From an uncultured Bryobacterales bacterium (GTDB lineage Bacteria; Acidobacteriota; Terriglobia; Bryobacterales; UBA6623), in assembly GCA_958295955.1 (NCBI GenBank), contig OY282420.1, positions 3,362,435 through 3,426,434 on the forward strand: DNA of 64,000 nucleotides, in the 5' to 3' direction. Below are positions 1 to 10,485 of the stretch, one piece after another. A program made the translations under genes and the position numbers. The first letter of the stretch is position 1. Every line of letters begins with the position of its first letter. Under the pieces are notes generated by a model. The model saw only the letters and a list, made by a program, of their open reading frames with translations. It was not told the DNA's origin and made no database searches.

Positions 1-460
1 GCGCTTGGACCGAGACTCCGTTGCGCAGACACGTGAGAGCGATCCGACGGTACCCGGAAATCGACAAATCTTTTGTCGGCGCGTATCCGATGTTGTACTG
101 GCTGCGCAACTCGTCATCGATCAAGGCGAAGATCGTTTCCATATCCTGCGCCGGGCCTGCCTCATAGTAGGCGCCGCCGGTCTCCAGCGACATCTTCTTG
201 AGTTGCCGCGTGCCGAACTCCAGGATTCGCTCCAGCAAGCCTGGTCCAAACCCCAGCTTCTTCCCCGTGCTGCGATAGAAGTCACTGTCGATATGGATGA
301 TCGTGTAAACGATCAGGCCGATACGCTGCGCGGACTCGATCGCTTTGTCGAGTTTGATCATGCTGCCGGCATCGATTCCGTCGGAAATAACGACGACGGC
401 CTTACGCCCGGAGCGGTCCTTGAACATCTCCTCCGCGGCCAGATTTACTGTTTGAATGAC
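1..460 (-). pseudogene. C-terminal remnant of a VWFA-related (acidobacterial-type) secreted protein
   Basis: An open frame runs on the minus strand from base 460 down to the window edge. It encodes the second half of a von Willebrand factor A domain: a LAAEEMF helix, RKAVVVISDGID, an IGLIVYTIIHID strand, ETGGAYYEA, then LRSQYNIGYAP and GYRRIAL. The same block order occurs in the intact paralogue at 48775-49866. The N-terminal part, with the signal peptide and the D-x-S-x-S metal site, is absent. Two TGA codons lie in frame at about 461-466, and homology begins abruptly next to the stop codon of the gene ending at 445. No convincing start or ribosome site serves the fragment. It is therefore probably a truncated pseudogene, unless the junction is an assembly artefact. 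The gene's C-terminus lies outside the window. Confidence 0.72.
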
Positions 461-1164
461 TCATCATTCAGGTTGATCTTCCGGTCTCCATCGATGAAAA
501 TTGGGAATTCGTGGTCAACTTCAAACTTCACATTCTTTCCTTTCACGAAGGCTCCAAAAGGACCAAAAAGAAGCGTGACTACTCCGGCTGCACCGTAGCT
601 GTTGGCTCCTCGCGATTCTTGAGTAGTGCGTAGGCGCACGTTTTGACCGTTTACGGCCTCAACGTATTCAATGGTAAAATCCAATTTCCCGCTTCTCCCA
701 AAACTCTTCTTCCGCCGAGCTAGGATAACTTTACCCCAAGCCAGTGCTCTCTTCTTGATAACCACCATTCCATCGGCCAGTACATCCTCTTTTGCTTCAA
801 ATTCCACTCGATCATTTATACGGGCCGAGGCCGAGGATATCGGTTTGCGTAGTAGGACGGTGATATCTGTCCCGTCACGCAGAGTAACTCCTACCTCATC
901 TTTGCCGGAATCTCCCACGCCGGCCATTGCTTTGAGGACCGAATTTTCGCATTTACCGCTCAATTCGATTGCCACATCAGGTGATAAATCGAAGGCATTT
1001 TTTTCGGTTGCTAAGATCATCGCTACGATGAAATCTGGATCAATCTGCTTCTCGCAGAGTTCCCGGATGTCGTCATTCGTTAGCGCCCTCTTTTTATCCT
1101 GTGCGACTGCAGGAAGAGGAGCCGTTAACGTGAAAAGCGAGAGAACGAGAATGCGAAACTTCAT
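445..1164 (-). CDS. Secreted hypothetical protein
   Basis: This 239-residue protein has a clear Sec signal peptide: MKFR, a hydrophobic core, then PAVAQ cleaved at about residue 22. The start is supported by an AAAGGA-type ribosome site about 9 bases upstream. I do not recognise the family. Residues 25-75 form an acidic helical region that resembles a short regulatory helical repeat (DIRELCEKQIDPDFIVAMI). Residues 90-225 look beta-rich, with a glycine-rich hydrophobic stretch (GAAGVVTLLFGPFGAFVKG) near 190-208. That pattern is also seen in other acidobacterial envelope proteins, but this is only inference. The gene is visibly poorer in GC than its neighbours. Its 3' end abuts the broken VWA fragment, so it may be an inserted or transferred segment. 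Confidence 0.7.
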   Translation of the reverse strand: MKFRILVLSLFTLTAPLPAVAQDKKRALTNDDIRELCEKQIDPDFIVAMILATEKNAFDLSPDVAIELSGKCENSVLKAMAGVGDSGKDEVGVTLRDGTDITVLLRKPISSASARINDRVEFEAKEDVLADGMVVIKKRALAWGKVILARRKKSFGRSGKLDFTIEYVEAVNGQNVRLRTTQESRGANSYGAAGVVTLLFGPFGAFVKGKNVKFEVDHEFPIFIDGDRKINLNDESFKQ

Positions 1165-1340
1165 TTGTATTTTTCCTTTCTGTTGGAAAATCTCTGGCGT
1201 GCCGGTCTTTTTTCCGCATAAAAGCAGGGTCAGCGCTGTGTCCAGCGTTTTTCGCTCGAAAGCTCGCCTGGATGCAGAAAAACTCCATGACCCATCCGGT
1301 CAAAGACTATAACAGCCCCCGCCCGCAGCTTGTCAAGGGC

Positions 1341-1364
1341 AAAAAGCCCGCCTGCGGCGTTTTT
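1341..1364 (-). terminator. Probable intrinsic terminator of the DUF6599-like gene
   Basis: Eight bases after the stop codon at 1372, the minus strand reads CGCC-GCA-GGCG followed by GGC and five T residues. The site is nearly symmetrical, with five A on one side and five T on the other, so it could also work for plus-strand transcription. The hairpin is short, so confidence is moderate. Confidence 0.5.
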
Positions 1365-1371
1365 CGATACG

Positions 1372-2385
1372 TCAGCGCTTGCGCCGCGGGCTGCCGCGGT
1401 CGATGTTGAGCTGCTGCAGGTTGGAGCCTTCAGGCGCGGCAAGGATGGACGTAGGCGCCACCTTGCCCGCCAGCCTGCGCGTTACGGCGACCAGGATGCC
1501 GCCTATAACCATCAGCACGGCCAGCACCGCGCATAGAAAGAGCGAATCCAGAACGATATTCTTGAGGCTGTCGTAGCGCTGGGGCGGCTGGTGGTTGAGC
1601 GTGACGTCGGCCTTGTAGCGGATCGCCGCCAGCAGCCGCTGCGCCTCGTCGGGCGAGGACGGGTCGAGCACCACCGAGATCAACGGGCCGTCGCGCTTGG
1701 CCACGACATTTTCGAGGCCGTAAAAACCCTCGATCTGCCCGCGGGAGATCGGCGACGAAGGATAGCTGAGAATCATCATGCGCAACTCGCCGTCGGGCGT
1801 GTCGTAAACGCCGTAATGCCCTTCCGGGCCGAAATGAAAGCCGACCACCGAAGGCGGCAGCATCGGCGCCACCTTTTCCAACGAGGTCGGCCCCAGGACG
1901 TAGCGGACCGAATCCGCCAGCAGCGACTCTTCGGGCACGTATTCCAGCACCGGCGGGTCGCCGGTCAGCTTCGGCCGGGGCAGATAGGCCAAGGCGACCT
2001 CGATATCGTCGGATTCCGGCAGGTCGCCGGTCAACTCGAGCAAATAGTTGCCGAAGTGGATCAGCGTATAGTTTCCCTTCTGCGCCGCCCGCTCGCCGCG
2101 AACGACGTCCTCCGCGCCGGCCGGCTTCAGCCATTGATACGCGGCAAAAGCGCCCGTGTCGTCGTAAAACTGCAAGACCCGCGCCTCGACGGCGAGACCG
2201 TCCGCGGTGCGGTACTCGGCCCGGCTGCCTTGTTCGAACCCGAACTCCTTGAAGAGCGCCGCGTCCTGCGGCTCGTAGGCGCGCTCCTCGCCCCGCTCGA
2301 AGGCGCCCAGCGCATCGTGCAGGATCGCGGCGGAAGACAACGCCGCGAATGTCAGCAAGGCCACTACGAATTTCATGGATTTCAT
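1372..2385 (-). CDS. DUF6599-like membrane-anchored periplasmic protein
   Basis: This 337-residue protein begins with a signal peptide (MKSMKFVVALLTFAALSSAA). It ends with one transmembrane helix at about residues 282-306 (IVLDSLFLCAVLAVLMVIGG) and a short basic cytoplasmic tail. The body resembles the DUF6599 family common in Acidobacteria: residues describe a body with AEYRTADG, FYDDTGAFAAYQWL, GNYLLEL and a second half built around VGFHFGPEGHYGVY. The function of the family is unknown. Predicted topology puts the body in the periplasm, tethered by the C-terminal helix. It lies directly downstream of secA in the same direction, separated by about 55 bases holding two hairpins. Cotranscription with secA is possible but unproven. 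Confidence 0.75.
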   Translation of the reverse strand: MKSMKFVVALLTFAALSSAAILHDALGAFERGEERAYEPQDAALFKEFGFEQGSRAEYRTADGLAVEARVLQFYDDTGAFAAYQWLKPAGAEDVVRGERAAQKGNYTLIHFGNYLLELTGDLPESDDIEVALAYLPRPKLTGDPPVLEYVPEESLLADSVRYVLGPTSLEKVAPMLPPSVVGFHFGPEGHYGVYDTPDGELRMMILSYPSSPISRGQIEGFYGLENVVAKRDGPLISVVLDPSSPDEAQRLLAAIRYKADVTLNHQPPQRYDSLKNIVLDSLFLCAVLAVLMVIGGILVAVTRRLAGKVAPTSILAAPEGSNLQQLNIDRGSPRRKR

Positions 2386-2403
2386 GAGCGTCGTCCTATA
2401 GAC

Positions 2404-2437
2404 ACCGCCGGCAAGCGGGCGGTTCCCCGGTCCGGGG
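2404..2437 (-). other. Two adjacent hairpins between secA and the DUF6599-like gene
   Basis: Two perfect inverted repeats fill this short gap. CCCCG-GTC-CGGGG lies at 2425-2437, immediately after the secA stop. ACCGCC with GGCGGT, loop of eight bases, lies at 2404-2423. Neither is followed by a T-run on the minus strand. They may act as a Rho-assisted terminator, an mRNA-processing site or a partial attenuator; the sequence alone does not decide. Confidence 0.4.
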
Positions 2438-2440
2438 TTC

Positions 2441-5254
<2,814 letters not shown>

Positions 5255-5284
5255 AAATCGGGGAGAAAGGTTCCGTTCGTTTTT

Positions 5285-5290
5285 ATTGTA
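5285..5290 (-). promoter_or_regulatory. -10 candidate for secA
   Basis: TACAAT on the minus strand would start transcription near 5278 and give a leader of about 24 bases before the secA ATG. No good -35 match is visible. The site lies within the 76-base divergent region shared with rimO. Confidence 0.4.
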
Positions 5291-5330
5291 GCCGTTCGTT
5301 CCGGCGGCTCGGCTAGACTGGAGATTCACG

Positions 5331-6713
5331 ATGAAAATCGGTTTCGTCAGCCTGGGCTGCCCCAAGAACCTCGTGGACAGCGAGGTCATGATGGGTCTTC
5401 TGGAAGCCCGCGGCCATCGACTCACCAGCGATCCGGCCGACGCCGAGGCGCTGGTCGTCAACACGTGCAGCTTCATCGATCCGGCCAAGCAGGAGTCGGT
5501 GGACGCCATTCTCGAAATGGCCGAATACAAGAAAACCGGCCGCGCGCGGCGCCTGGTGGTCGCCGGCTGCCTTGTCGAGCGCTACCGTCGGGAGCTGCAA
5601 GCGCAAATTCCCGAGGTGGACGCCGTGCTGGGCACGAACGAGCTCGAATCCATCGTCAGCCGCTGCGAAGGCGGCGGCGAAGACATCCCGCCCCCGCCGG
5701 GAGGCTATCTCTATCACGACCTGACGCCCCGCAAGCGGGCGACGCCCAAGCGCTTCGCCTACCTGAAAATCAACGAAGGCTGCGATCATCCCTGCACGTT
5801 CTGCATCATTCCGCAATTTCGCGGACGCTTCCGCAGCCGCCGTTTCGAGTCGGTCGTGCGCGAGACGGAGAATCTCTTCGCCTCCGGAGTGCGCGAAATC
5901 AACCTGATCGGCCAAGACACCACCGCCTACGGCGAAGACCTGGGGATCGCCGACGGCCTGCCCGCGCTGCTGGCGCGGCTGGCGCAGGTCGAAAACGCCG
6001 GATGGGTGCGTTTTCTCTACGCTTATCCCAACCGCGTCACGCAGAAACTGCTCGATACCGTCGCCGCGCACGACGCCGTTTGCAATTACCTCGACATCCC
6101 GCTGCAGCACGCCAGCGCGCGCATCCTCAAGCGCATGAAGCGCGGCGCCAACGGCGATATCTTCCTCAAGACGATCGAGCGGATACGGCGCGCCATACCC
6201 GGCGCGGCGATCCGCACGAGTTTCATCGTCGGCTTTCCGGGCGAAAGCGAGGCCGATTTCAACGAGTTGTGCGCGTTCGTCGAAGCCGCCGAGTTCGACC
6301 GCGTAGGCTGTTTCCGCTATTCCGACGACGAGCAAAGCGAGAGCTACGCGCTCGACGGCAAGGTCGATGCGCGCGCCGGCTACAACCGGCGCCGGCGGCT
6401 GATGGCCTTGCAGCGCAAGATTTCGCGCAAGCGCAACCGCGCCCTCGTAGGACAACGACTGCCGATCCTCGTCTCCGGCCCTTCGTCCGAAAGCGAGTTG
6501 CTATGGGAAGGCCGCTTGCAGACCCAGGCCGAGGAAATAGACGGCAAAACGTACCTGACCGCGTTTCCCGGCGATCGCTTTCCAAGGCCCGGCGACATCG
6601 GGGAAGTGCGCATCGAGCGGGCCTCCGACTACGACTTGTTCGGCGCGCTCGAACGCGTCGTCCGCCCTGCCGCCGAAACTCCTGCCGCCGAGCTTTTGCC
6701 CGTCTTGCAATAG
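5331..6713 (+). CDS. rimO: Ribosomal protein S12 methylthiotransferase RimO
   Basis: RimO is a cytoplasmic radical-SAM enzyme that adds a methylthio group to the conserved aspartate of ribosomal protein S12. The 460-residue product shows the N-terminal auxiliary-cluster cysteines Cys10 (SLGCPKN), Cys46 (NTCSF) and Cys80 (AGC). The radical-SAM triad is Cys151, Cys155 and Cys158 (CDHPCTFC). A C-terminal TRAM-like region covers about residues 370-440. The [12 protein letters not shown] signature separates RimO from MiaB. A GGAG ribosome site lies eight bases before the ATG. It heads a plus-strand run with yacG and pgpA. Confidence 0.96.
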   Translation: MKIGFVSLGCPKNLVDSEVMMGLLEARGHRLTSDPADAEALVVNTCSFIDPAKQESVDAILEMAEYKKTGRARRLVVAGCLVERYRRELQAQIPEVDAVLGTNELESIVSRCEGGGEDIPPPPGGYLYHDLTPRKRATPKRFAYLKINEGCDHPCTFCIIPQFRGRFRSRRFESVVRETENLFASGVREINLIGQDTTAYGEDLGIADGLPALLARLAQVENAGWVRFLYAYPNRVTQKLLDTVAAHDAVCNYLDIPLQHASARILKRMKRGANGDIFLKTIERIRRAIPGAAIRTSFIVGFPGESEADFNELCAFVEAAEFDRVGCFRYSDDEQSESYALDGKVDARAGYNRRRRLMALQRKISRKRNRALVGQRLPILVSGPSSESELLWEGRLQTQAEEIDGKTYLTAFPGDRFPRPGDIGEVRIERASDYDLFGALERVVRPAAETPAAELLPVLQ

Positions 6714-6742
6714 AGGCGTTTTTCCCGCAAGGTTTTCGACTC

Positions 6743-6949
6743 GTGCCGAAACGACTCAAGCAGTGTCCGCTCTGCGGTAAACCGACCGACCCGCAATCGA
6801 ATTGGTATCCTTTTTGCGGCGAGCGCTGCCGCACGCAGGATCTGGCCAACTGGTCAACCGAGGCATACACGGTTGCCGGGCCGCTTACGGAAGCCGACGA
6901 GAACCTGGATTCTGCCGCTGCGGACCCCGATGCCGATGCCCGTGAATAA
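6743..6949 (+). CDS. yacG: DNA gyrase inhibitor YacG (zinc-ribbon protein)
   Basis: This 68-residue protein has the YacG zinc site: Cys-Pro-Leu-Cys, then Phe-Cys-Gly-Glu-Arg-Cys, with the family's NWYPFC and RTQDLANW residues between and after. YacG binds GyrB and inhibits gyrase in E. coli; this role is inferred here by homology. I start at the GTG at 6743 because the AAGG at about 6729-6732 is suitably placed and the family begins just before the first cysteine pair. The acidic C-terminal tail is typical. It lies 29 bases after rimO and its end overlaps the probable start of pgpA. Confidence 0.88.
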   Translation: MPKRLKQCPLCGKPTDPQSNWYPFCGERCRTQDLANWSTEAYTVAGPLTEADENLDSAAADPDADARE

Positions 6950-7409
6950 ACGGCGAGCGGCGTTCGTATTGGCCACTTGGTTCGGCTGCGGCCGTTTCCC
7001 GGCGGCTCCGGGCAGCGTGGGCTCCATCGGAGCCTTGCTGGCCGCTTGGCTGCCGGCAACCGCTTGCGGCATTCCGCCCTGGGTTTTCGCGCCCGCGGCG
7101 CTGCTGCTGCTGCCGGCGGCGGTTTGGGCGGCGAACGAGGTAGAAAAAAGCCTCGGCGTCAGCGACCCGCAAATCGTCGTGATCGACGAAGTCGTCGGCC
7201 AATGGCTGGCGCTGGCGCCGGTCGCCGCAGCGGACTGGCGGCATTGGCTTTGGGCGTTGATTCTCTTCCGCGTGTTCGACATCGCCAAACCGTTCGGAAT
7301 CCGCCGTCTGGAAAAGATCGGCGGCGGCCGCGGCGTCGTGGCCGACGATGTTGCCGCCGGGGTCTGCGCTATGATTGGATTGCTGGCGATGCGTTGGTTT
7401 TTGCTCTGA
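6936..7409 (+). CDS. pgpA: Phosphatidylglycerophosphatase A
   Basis: PgpA dephosphorylates phosphatidylglycerophosphate in the inner membrane, the last step of phosphatidylglycerol synthesis. The roughly 157-residue product has the family blocks FGCGRFPAAPGSVGSIGA, VVIDEVVGQW and FRVFDIAKPFGIRRLE, where the acidic residues are the proposed catalytic site, plus hydrophobic helices between them. Start codons at 6930, 6936 (ATG) or 6942 (GTG) are all possible; I chose 6936. Whichever is used, the gene overlaps the end of yacG, so translation is probably coupled. Confidence 0.92.
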   Translation: MPVNKRRAAFVLATWFGCGRFPAAPGSVGSIGALLAAWLPATACGIPPWVFAPAALLLLPAAVWAANEVEKSLGVSDPQIVVIDEVVGQWLALAPVAAADWRHWLWALILFRVFDIAKPFGIRRLEKIGGGRGVVADDVAAGVCAMIGLLAMRWFLL

Positions 7410-7424
7410 CGCCGGCAGTCGCGT

Positions 7425-8432
7425 ATGCCCACAATTTCTGATTCCGGGCCGCAAATCGAAAGCGTTGCGCCGCCCGCGGCAATATCCGGCGGCCTGCTGG
7501 AGTTGCGCGGCAAAGGTCTGGCCCCGAACGCCGGCGAGCAGTCCGTGGTGCGCTTCGGCGACGTCAAGGGCCGGTTGGTGGTCGGCGGGCCGCGGCGCGC
7601 CGTGGTCGCCGTGCCGCGCGGGATCGCGGAAGGCAGCCTGACTGTCGAGGCGGGCGGATATAAAAGCGCGCCGTATTTCTGTTCCCTCGGCTTCGTTTTG
7701 GCCGAAAACATGCATCCGGTCGCGGCGCCCGCGGTCGATGCTTCCGGCAATGTTTTCACTACCCGCAGCGGCTCCCGCGGCGAGAAGCTTCCCGTCTCGG
7801 TTTTCAAGATCGATCCCGCGGGCAACGTCAAGCCGTTCATCTCCGACATCGTGAACCCGACGGGGCTCGTTTTCCATCCCGACGGCAGGCTGCTCATCTC
7901 CAGCCGCCACAGCGGCACGATCTACGCGGTCACGCCCGACAGCCAAATGGAAATTTACGCCGAGGGCATGGGCGTCGCCACGGGCCTGGCGGTCGACCGC
8001 GAAGAGAACGTCTATGTCGGCGACCGCACCGGCACTATCTTCAAGATCAGCCCGTCGCGCCAGATTTATGTCTATGCCACGCTCGAGCCGTCGGTGGCCG
8101 CATTCCATCTGGCTTACGGCCCGGACGACCATCTGTACGTTTCGGGGGCCACGACTTCGAGCTTCCAGCGCATCTACCGCGTCGACCCCAAGGGCCGCGT
8201 GACCGAGCACAGCCGCGGCTTCGGGCGGCCGCAGGGCGTGGCTTTCGACGCGGACGACCGGCTCCATCTCTGCGCTTCGTACCGCGGCGGCTACGGCGTG
8301 TTCCGGCTCGGCGCAGACGACTCGGTAGAGCAAGTCGTCTCCGGCCCCGGCATCGTCGGTCTGGCGTTCACGCACGATCAGGATATGGTCGTCACGACGA
8401 CGTCCGAGGTTTACAGGGTCGCGGCCGGCTGA
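7425..8432 (+). CDS. TIG-like domain plus NHL/SMP-30-type beta-propeller protein
   Basis: This 335-residue protein begins with an Ig-like IPT/TIG segment at about residues 8-80 (IESVAPPAAISGGLLELRGKG). A six-bladed propeller of the SMP-30/gluconolactonase/NHL fold follows, with repeated GLVFHPDGRLLIS, GLAVDREENVYVGD and GVAFDADDRLHLC motifs. There is no signal peptide, so it is probably cytoplasmic, which is unusual because many such propellers are exported. It follows pgpA by 15 bases and has no obvious ribosome site, which suggests readthrough translation in an operon. The substrate, if it is an enzyme, cannot be deduced. Confidence 0.75.
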   Translation: MPTISDSGPQIESVAPPAAISGGLLELRGKGLAPNAGEQSVVRFGDVKGRLVVGGPRRAVVAVPRGIAEGSLTVEAGGYKSAPYFCSLGFVLAENMHPVAAPAVDASGNVFTTRSGSRGEKLPVSVFKIDPAGNVKPFISDIVNPTGLVFHPDGRLLISSRHSGTIYAVTPDSQMEIYAEGMGVATGLAVDREENVYVGDRTGTIFKISPSRQIYVYATLEPSVAAFHLAYGPDDHLYVSGATTSSFQRIYRVDPKGRVTEHSRGFGRPQGVAFDADDRLHLCASYRGGYGVFRLGADDSVEQVVSGPGIVGLAFTHDQDMVVTTTSEVYRVAAG

Positions 8433-8522
8433 CGGGTTGAACATTGGGCGCGCCGTCCCTTGTCCTCGCCGGTTTCCCCTGCGGGCGGCGGCGGACCGGA
8501 TGAGAAACTGAATGAATGGCCC

Positions 8523-9788
8523 ATGAACGCTGAAATCATCGCCGTCGGCTCCGAACTGCTCACGCCGCTGCGCCTCGATACCAACTCGCTGTACCTCACG
8601 CGGAAACTCGGCGAACGGGGCATAGAAGTCGTGCGCAAGTCGGTCGTCGGCGACGACCATGAGCGGCTGACCGCTGAAATCCGGCGCGCGCGCGAAGCCG
8701 TCGAAGTCGTCGTCTTGAGCGGCGGCCTCGGCCCTACGCTCGACGACCTGACCCGCGATGCAGCCGCGGCCGCGCTCGGCTGCGAGCTGGAATTTCACGA
8801 CTCGATCGCCGCGGGCATCGCCGAACGCTTTCGCCGCTTCAACCGCAAGCCGGCCGAAGTCAACAAGCGCCAAGCCTATGTCTTGGCGGGCGCCGAAATC
8901 CTTGAAAACCCGCGCGGGACCGCGCCCGGCCAATGGTTCGAAGACGAAAACGGCATCCTGATCCTGCTGCCGGGACCGCCCCGCGAGCTCAAGCCGCTCT
9001 TCGAGGCATCCTGCCTGCCGCGCTTCGACCGCCGCGAATCTCCTTTCCGCTACTTCACGCACTCGATGCGGGTGGCGGGCATCGGCGAGTCCGACGTCGA
9101 CCAACGCATCGGCCCCATTTACTCCGCCGAGCGCCGCGTAGCCACGACGATCCTCTCCGCCCCGGGCGATATTCAAATCCATCTGCGCGCCCGGGCGCGC
9201 ACCGCAGCCGAAGCGCGCGTCATCGCCGAGAGCCTGGGAACGAAGATTCAAGACGAGCTGGGCCGGGCCGTCTATACCCTGGCCGACGAGCCGCTGGAGG
9301 CGGTAGTCGCCGGACTGCTGCGCGAAAAGGGACTGAAGCTTGCCGCCGCGGAGAGTTGTACGGGCGGACTGCTCGCCGGGAAGATCACCGCTGTCCCCGG
9401 CAGTTCCGAATTCTTCGCCGGGAGCCTGGTCAGCTACAGCGAGCAGGCCAAAATCGACTGGCTCGGCGTGGACGCCGCGATCCTCGAAGCGCACGGGGCG
9501 GTCAGCGAGCCGGCGGCCGCGGCTATGGCGCAAGCCGCCCGCGGCTGCGCCGCGCAGGCGCTGGGCAGCCCCGCCATCGGCATCGCAACCACGGGAATCG
9601 CCGGCCCCGCCGGCGCCACGGAAGAAAACCCGGTGGGCACGGTCTATTTCGGCATCGCCGACGACAACGGCGTCGTCGTCAAACGCAGGCAACTCGGCGC
9701 AGGGCGGGACCGCGTCCGCGCGCTGGCCGTCCAGACGGGACTCGATCTCATCCGCCGCCGGGTTCTCGGCCTGCCGGTTTCAGCCTGA
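8523..9788 (+). CDS. cinA: CinA-family nicotinamide-nucleotide amidohydrolase
   Basis: This 421-residue CinA protein has two domains. The N-terminal molybdopterin-binding-like (COG1058) domain at about 1-170 starts NAEIIAVGSELL and carries the SGGLGPTLDDLTRD signature. The C-terminal amidase domain, about 265-415, has the AESCTGGLLAG motif around residue 276-285 and later TTGIAGP. The family recycles NMN and cleans up ADP-ribose-type pyridine nucleotides. I start at the ATG at 8523 because homology begins at the next residue. The 3' end overlaps the convergent YcxB-like gene by nine bases. Confidence 0.95.
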   Translation: MNAEIIAVGSELLTPLRLDTNSLYLTRKLGERGIEVVRKSVVGDDHERLTAEIRRAREAVEVVVLSGGLGPTLDDLTRDAAAAALGCELEFHDSIAAGIAERFRRFNRKPAEVNKRQAYVLAGAEILENPRGTAPGQWFEDENGILILLPGPPRELKPLFEASCLPRFDRRESPFRYFTHSMRVAGIGESDVDQRIGPIYSAERRVATTILSAPGDIQIHLRARARTAAEARVIAESLGTKIQDELGRAVYTLADEPLEAVVAGLLREKGLKLAAAESCTGGLLAGKITAVPGSSEFFAGSLVSYSEQAKIDWLGVDAAILEAHGAVSEPAAAAMAQAARGCAAQALGSPAIGIATTGIAGPAGATEENPVGTVYFGIADDNGVVVKRRQLGAGRDRVRALAVQTGLDLIRRRVLGLPVSA

Positions 9789-10313
9789 AGCTTTCGCCGA
9801 ACGCCTGGCGGCCAGAATCCCGCGCAGCAACTCGACGCCCCGCTTGCCGCAGCAGCGCTTGGGCAAAACGTACTGTTCCTCGGGCGACGGACAAAGCAGA
9901 AAGCTCCGCCGCGTTTCTACGGCGTCCCACAGATCGTCCCAGGTCAGCCAACCGCTGCGCCCGCCGGCGGTCGCTTCCATCCCGCTCGGACAAACGTGGT
10001 AGCGCAACCGCAGCGGCCCCCCGCCGCGCGAGCGGAAGTCTATCTGCGTCAGGCGCGCAACGAACCCGACCGCGAGCAAGGCGGCGGCTGCGGGCAGGGC
10101 GAAAATCCACAACAGCCGGTGTGCTCCCGACAGCCAAATCGCCGCTGCCGCAACCGCGCAAACGACGGCGCAGGCGGTCAGCCCGCCCCGCCCCCGTCTG
10201 AGGAAAAGCGCCAACGAAGCAAAAAACGCATCGGCGAAACCCACTTCCGCGTCGATGTCGAGAGTTTCCGACTTCGTTACGCTCGCAAAAGATTTGGACA
10301 AGGGCGCCATCAA
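9780..10313 (-). CDS. YcxB-like membrane protein
   Basis: This 177-residue protein has two hydrophobic helices at about residues 42-62 and 67-86. A C-terminal beta-rich domain ends in FLLCPSPEEQYVLPKRC and a short helix. That ending matches the YcxB-like C-terminal domain found in many small inner-membrane proteins of unknown function. The start is uncertain; MMAPLSK at 10313 is the longest option. It converges on cinA with a nine-base overlap and is divergent from the DUF1501 gene across about 170 bases. Confidence 0.7.
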   Translation of the reverse strand: MMAPLSKSFASVTKSETLDIDAEVGFADAFFASLALFLRRGRGGLTACAVVCAVAAAAIWLSGAHRLLWIFALPAAAALLAVGFVARLTQIDFRSRGGGPLRLRYHVCPSGMEATAGGRSGWLTWDDLWDAVETRRSFLLCPSPEEQYVLPKRCCGKRGVELLRGILAARRSAKASG

Positions 10314-10452
10314 GTCGCGATTTCGATCGGCAGGCGGCAGTGGTCGCCGGCGCCCCGGTCCCCCGACGTCGGACGACAGGCGCGAAGTCTTGAATTTTTC
10401 GAAGAGTCCGCCGATTCCCGCCTCAATCGCCGCATGTCTTGCTTAATGTGTA

Positions 10453-10458
10453 TATAAT
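10453..10458 (+). promoter_or_regulatory. -10 candidate for the DUF1501 gene
   Basis: A consensus TATAAT lies 27 bases before the ATG at 10486. An excellent AGGGAGG ribosome site at 10470-10475 follows it. The -35 region is weak. Confidence 0.5.
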
Positions 10459-10485
10459 AGCCGCAGCGTAGGGAGGCTGCCGATC

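Noticed and set aside
5..598. Plus-strand open frame at the window start
   Set aside because: It is antisense to the VWA-family remnant, whose residue blocks match a known domain; the plus frame has no motif.
6885..9692. A 935-codon open frame antisense to pgpA, the propeller gene and cinA
   Set aside because: High GC keeps the antisense frames open; the plus strand carries recognisable families with correct motifs and the minus frame has none.
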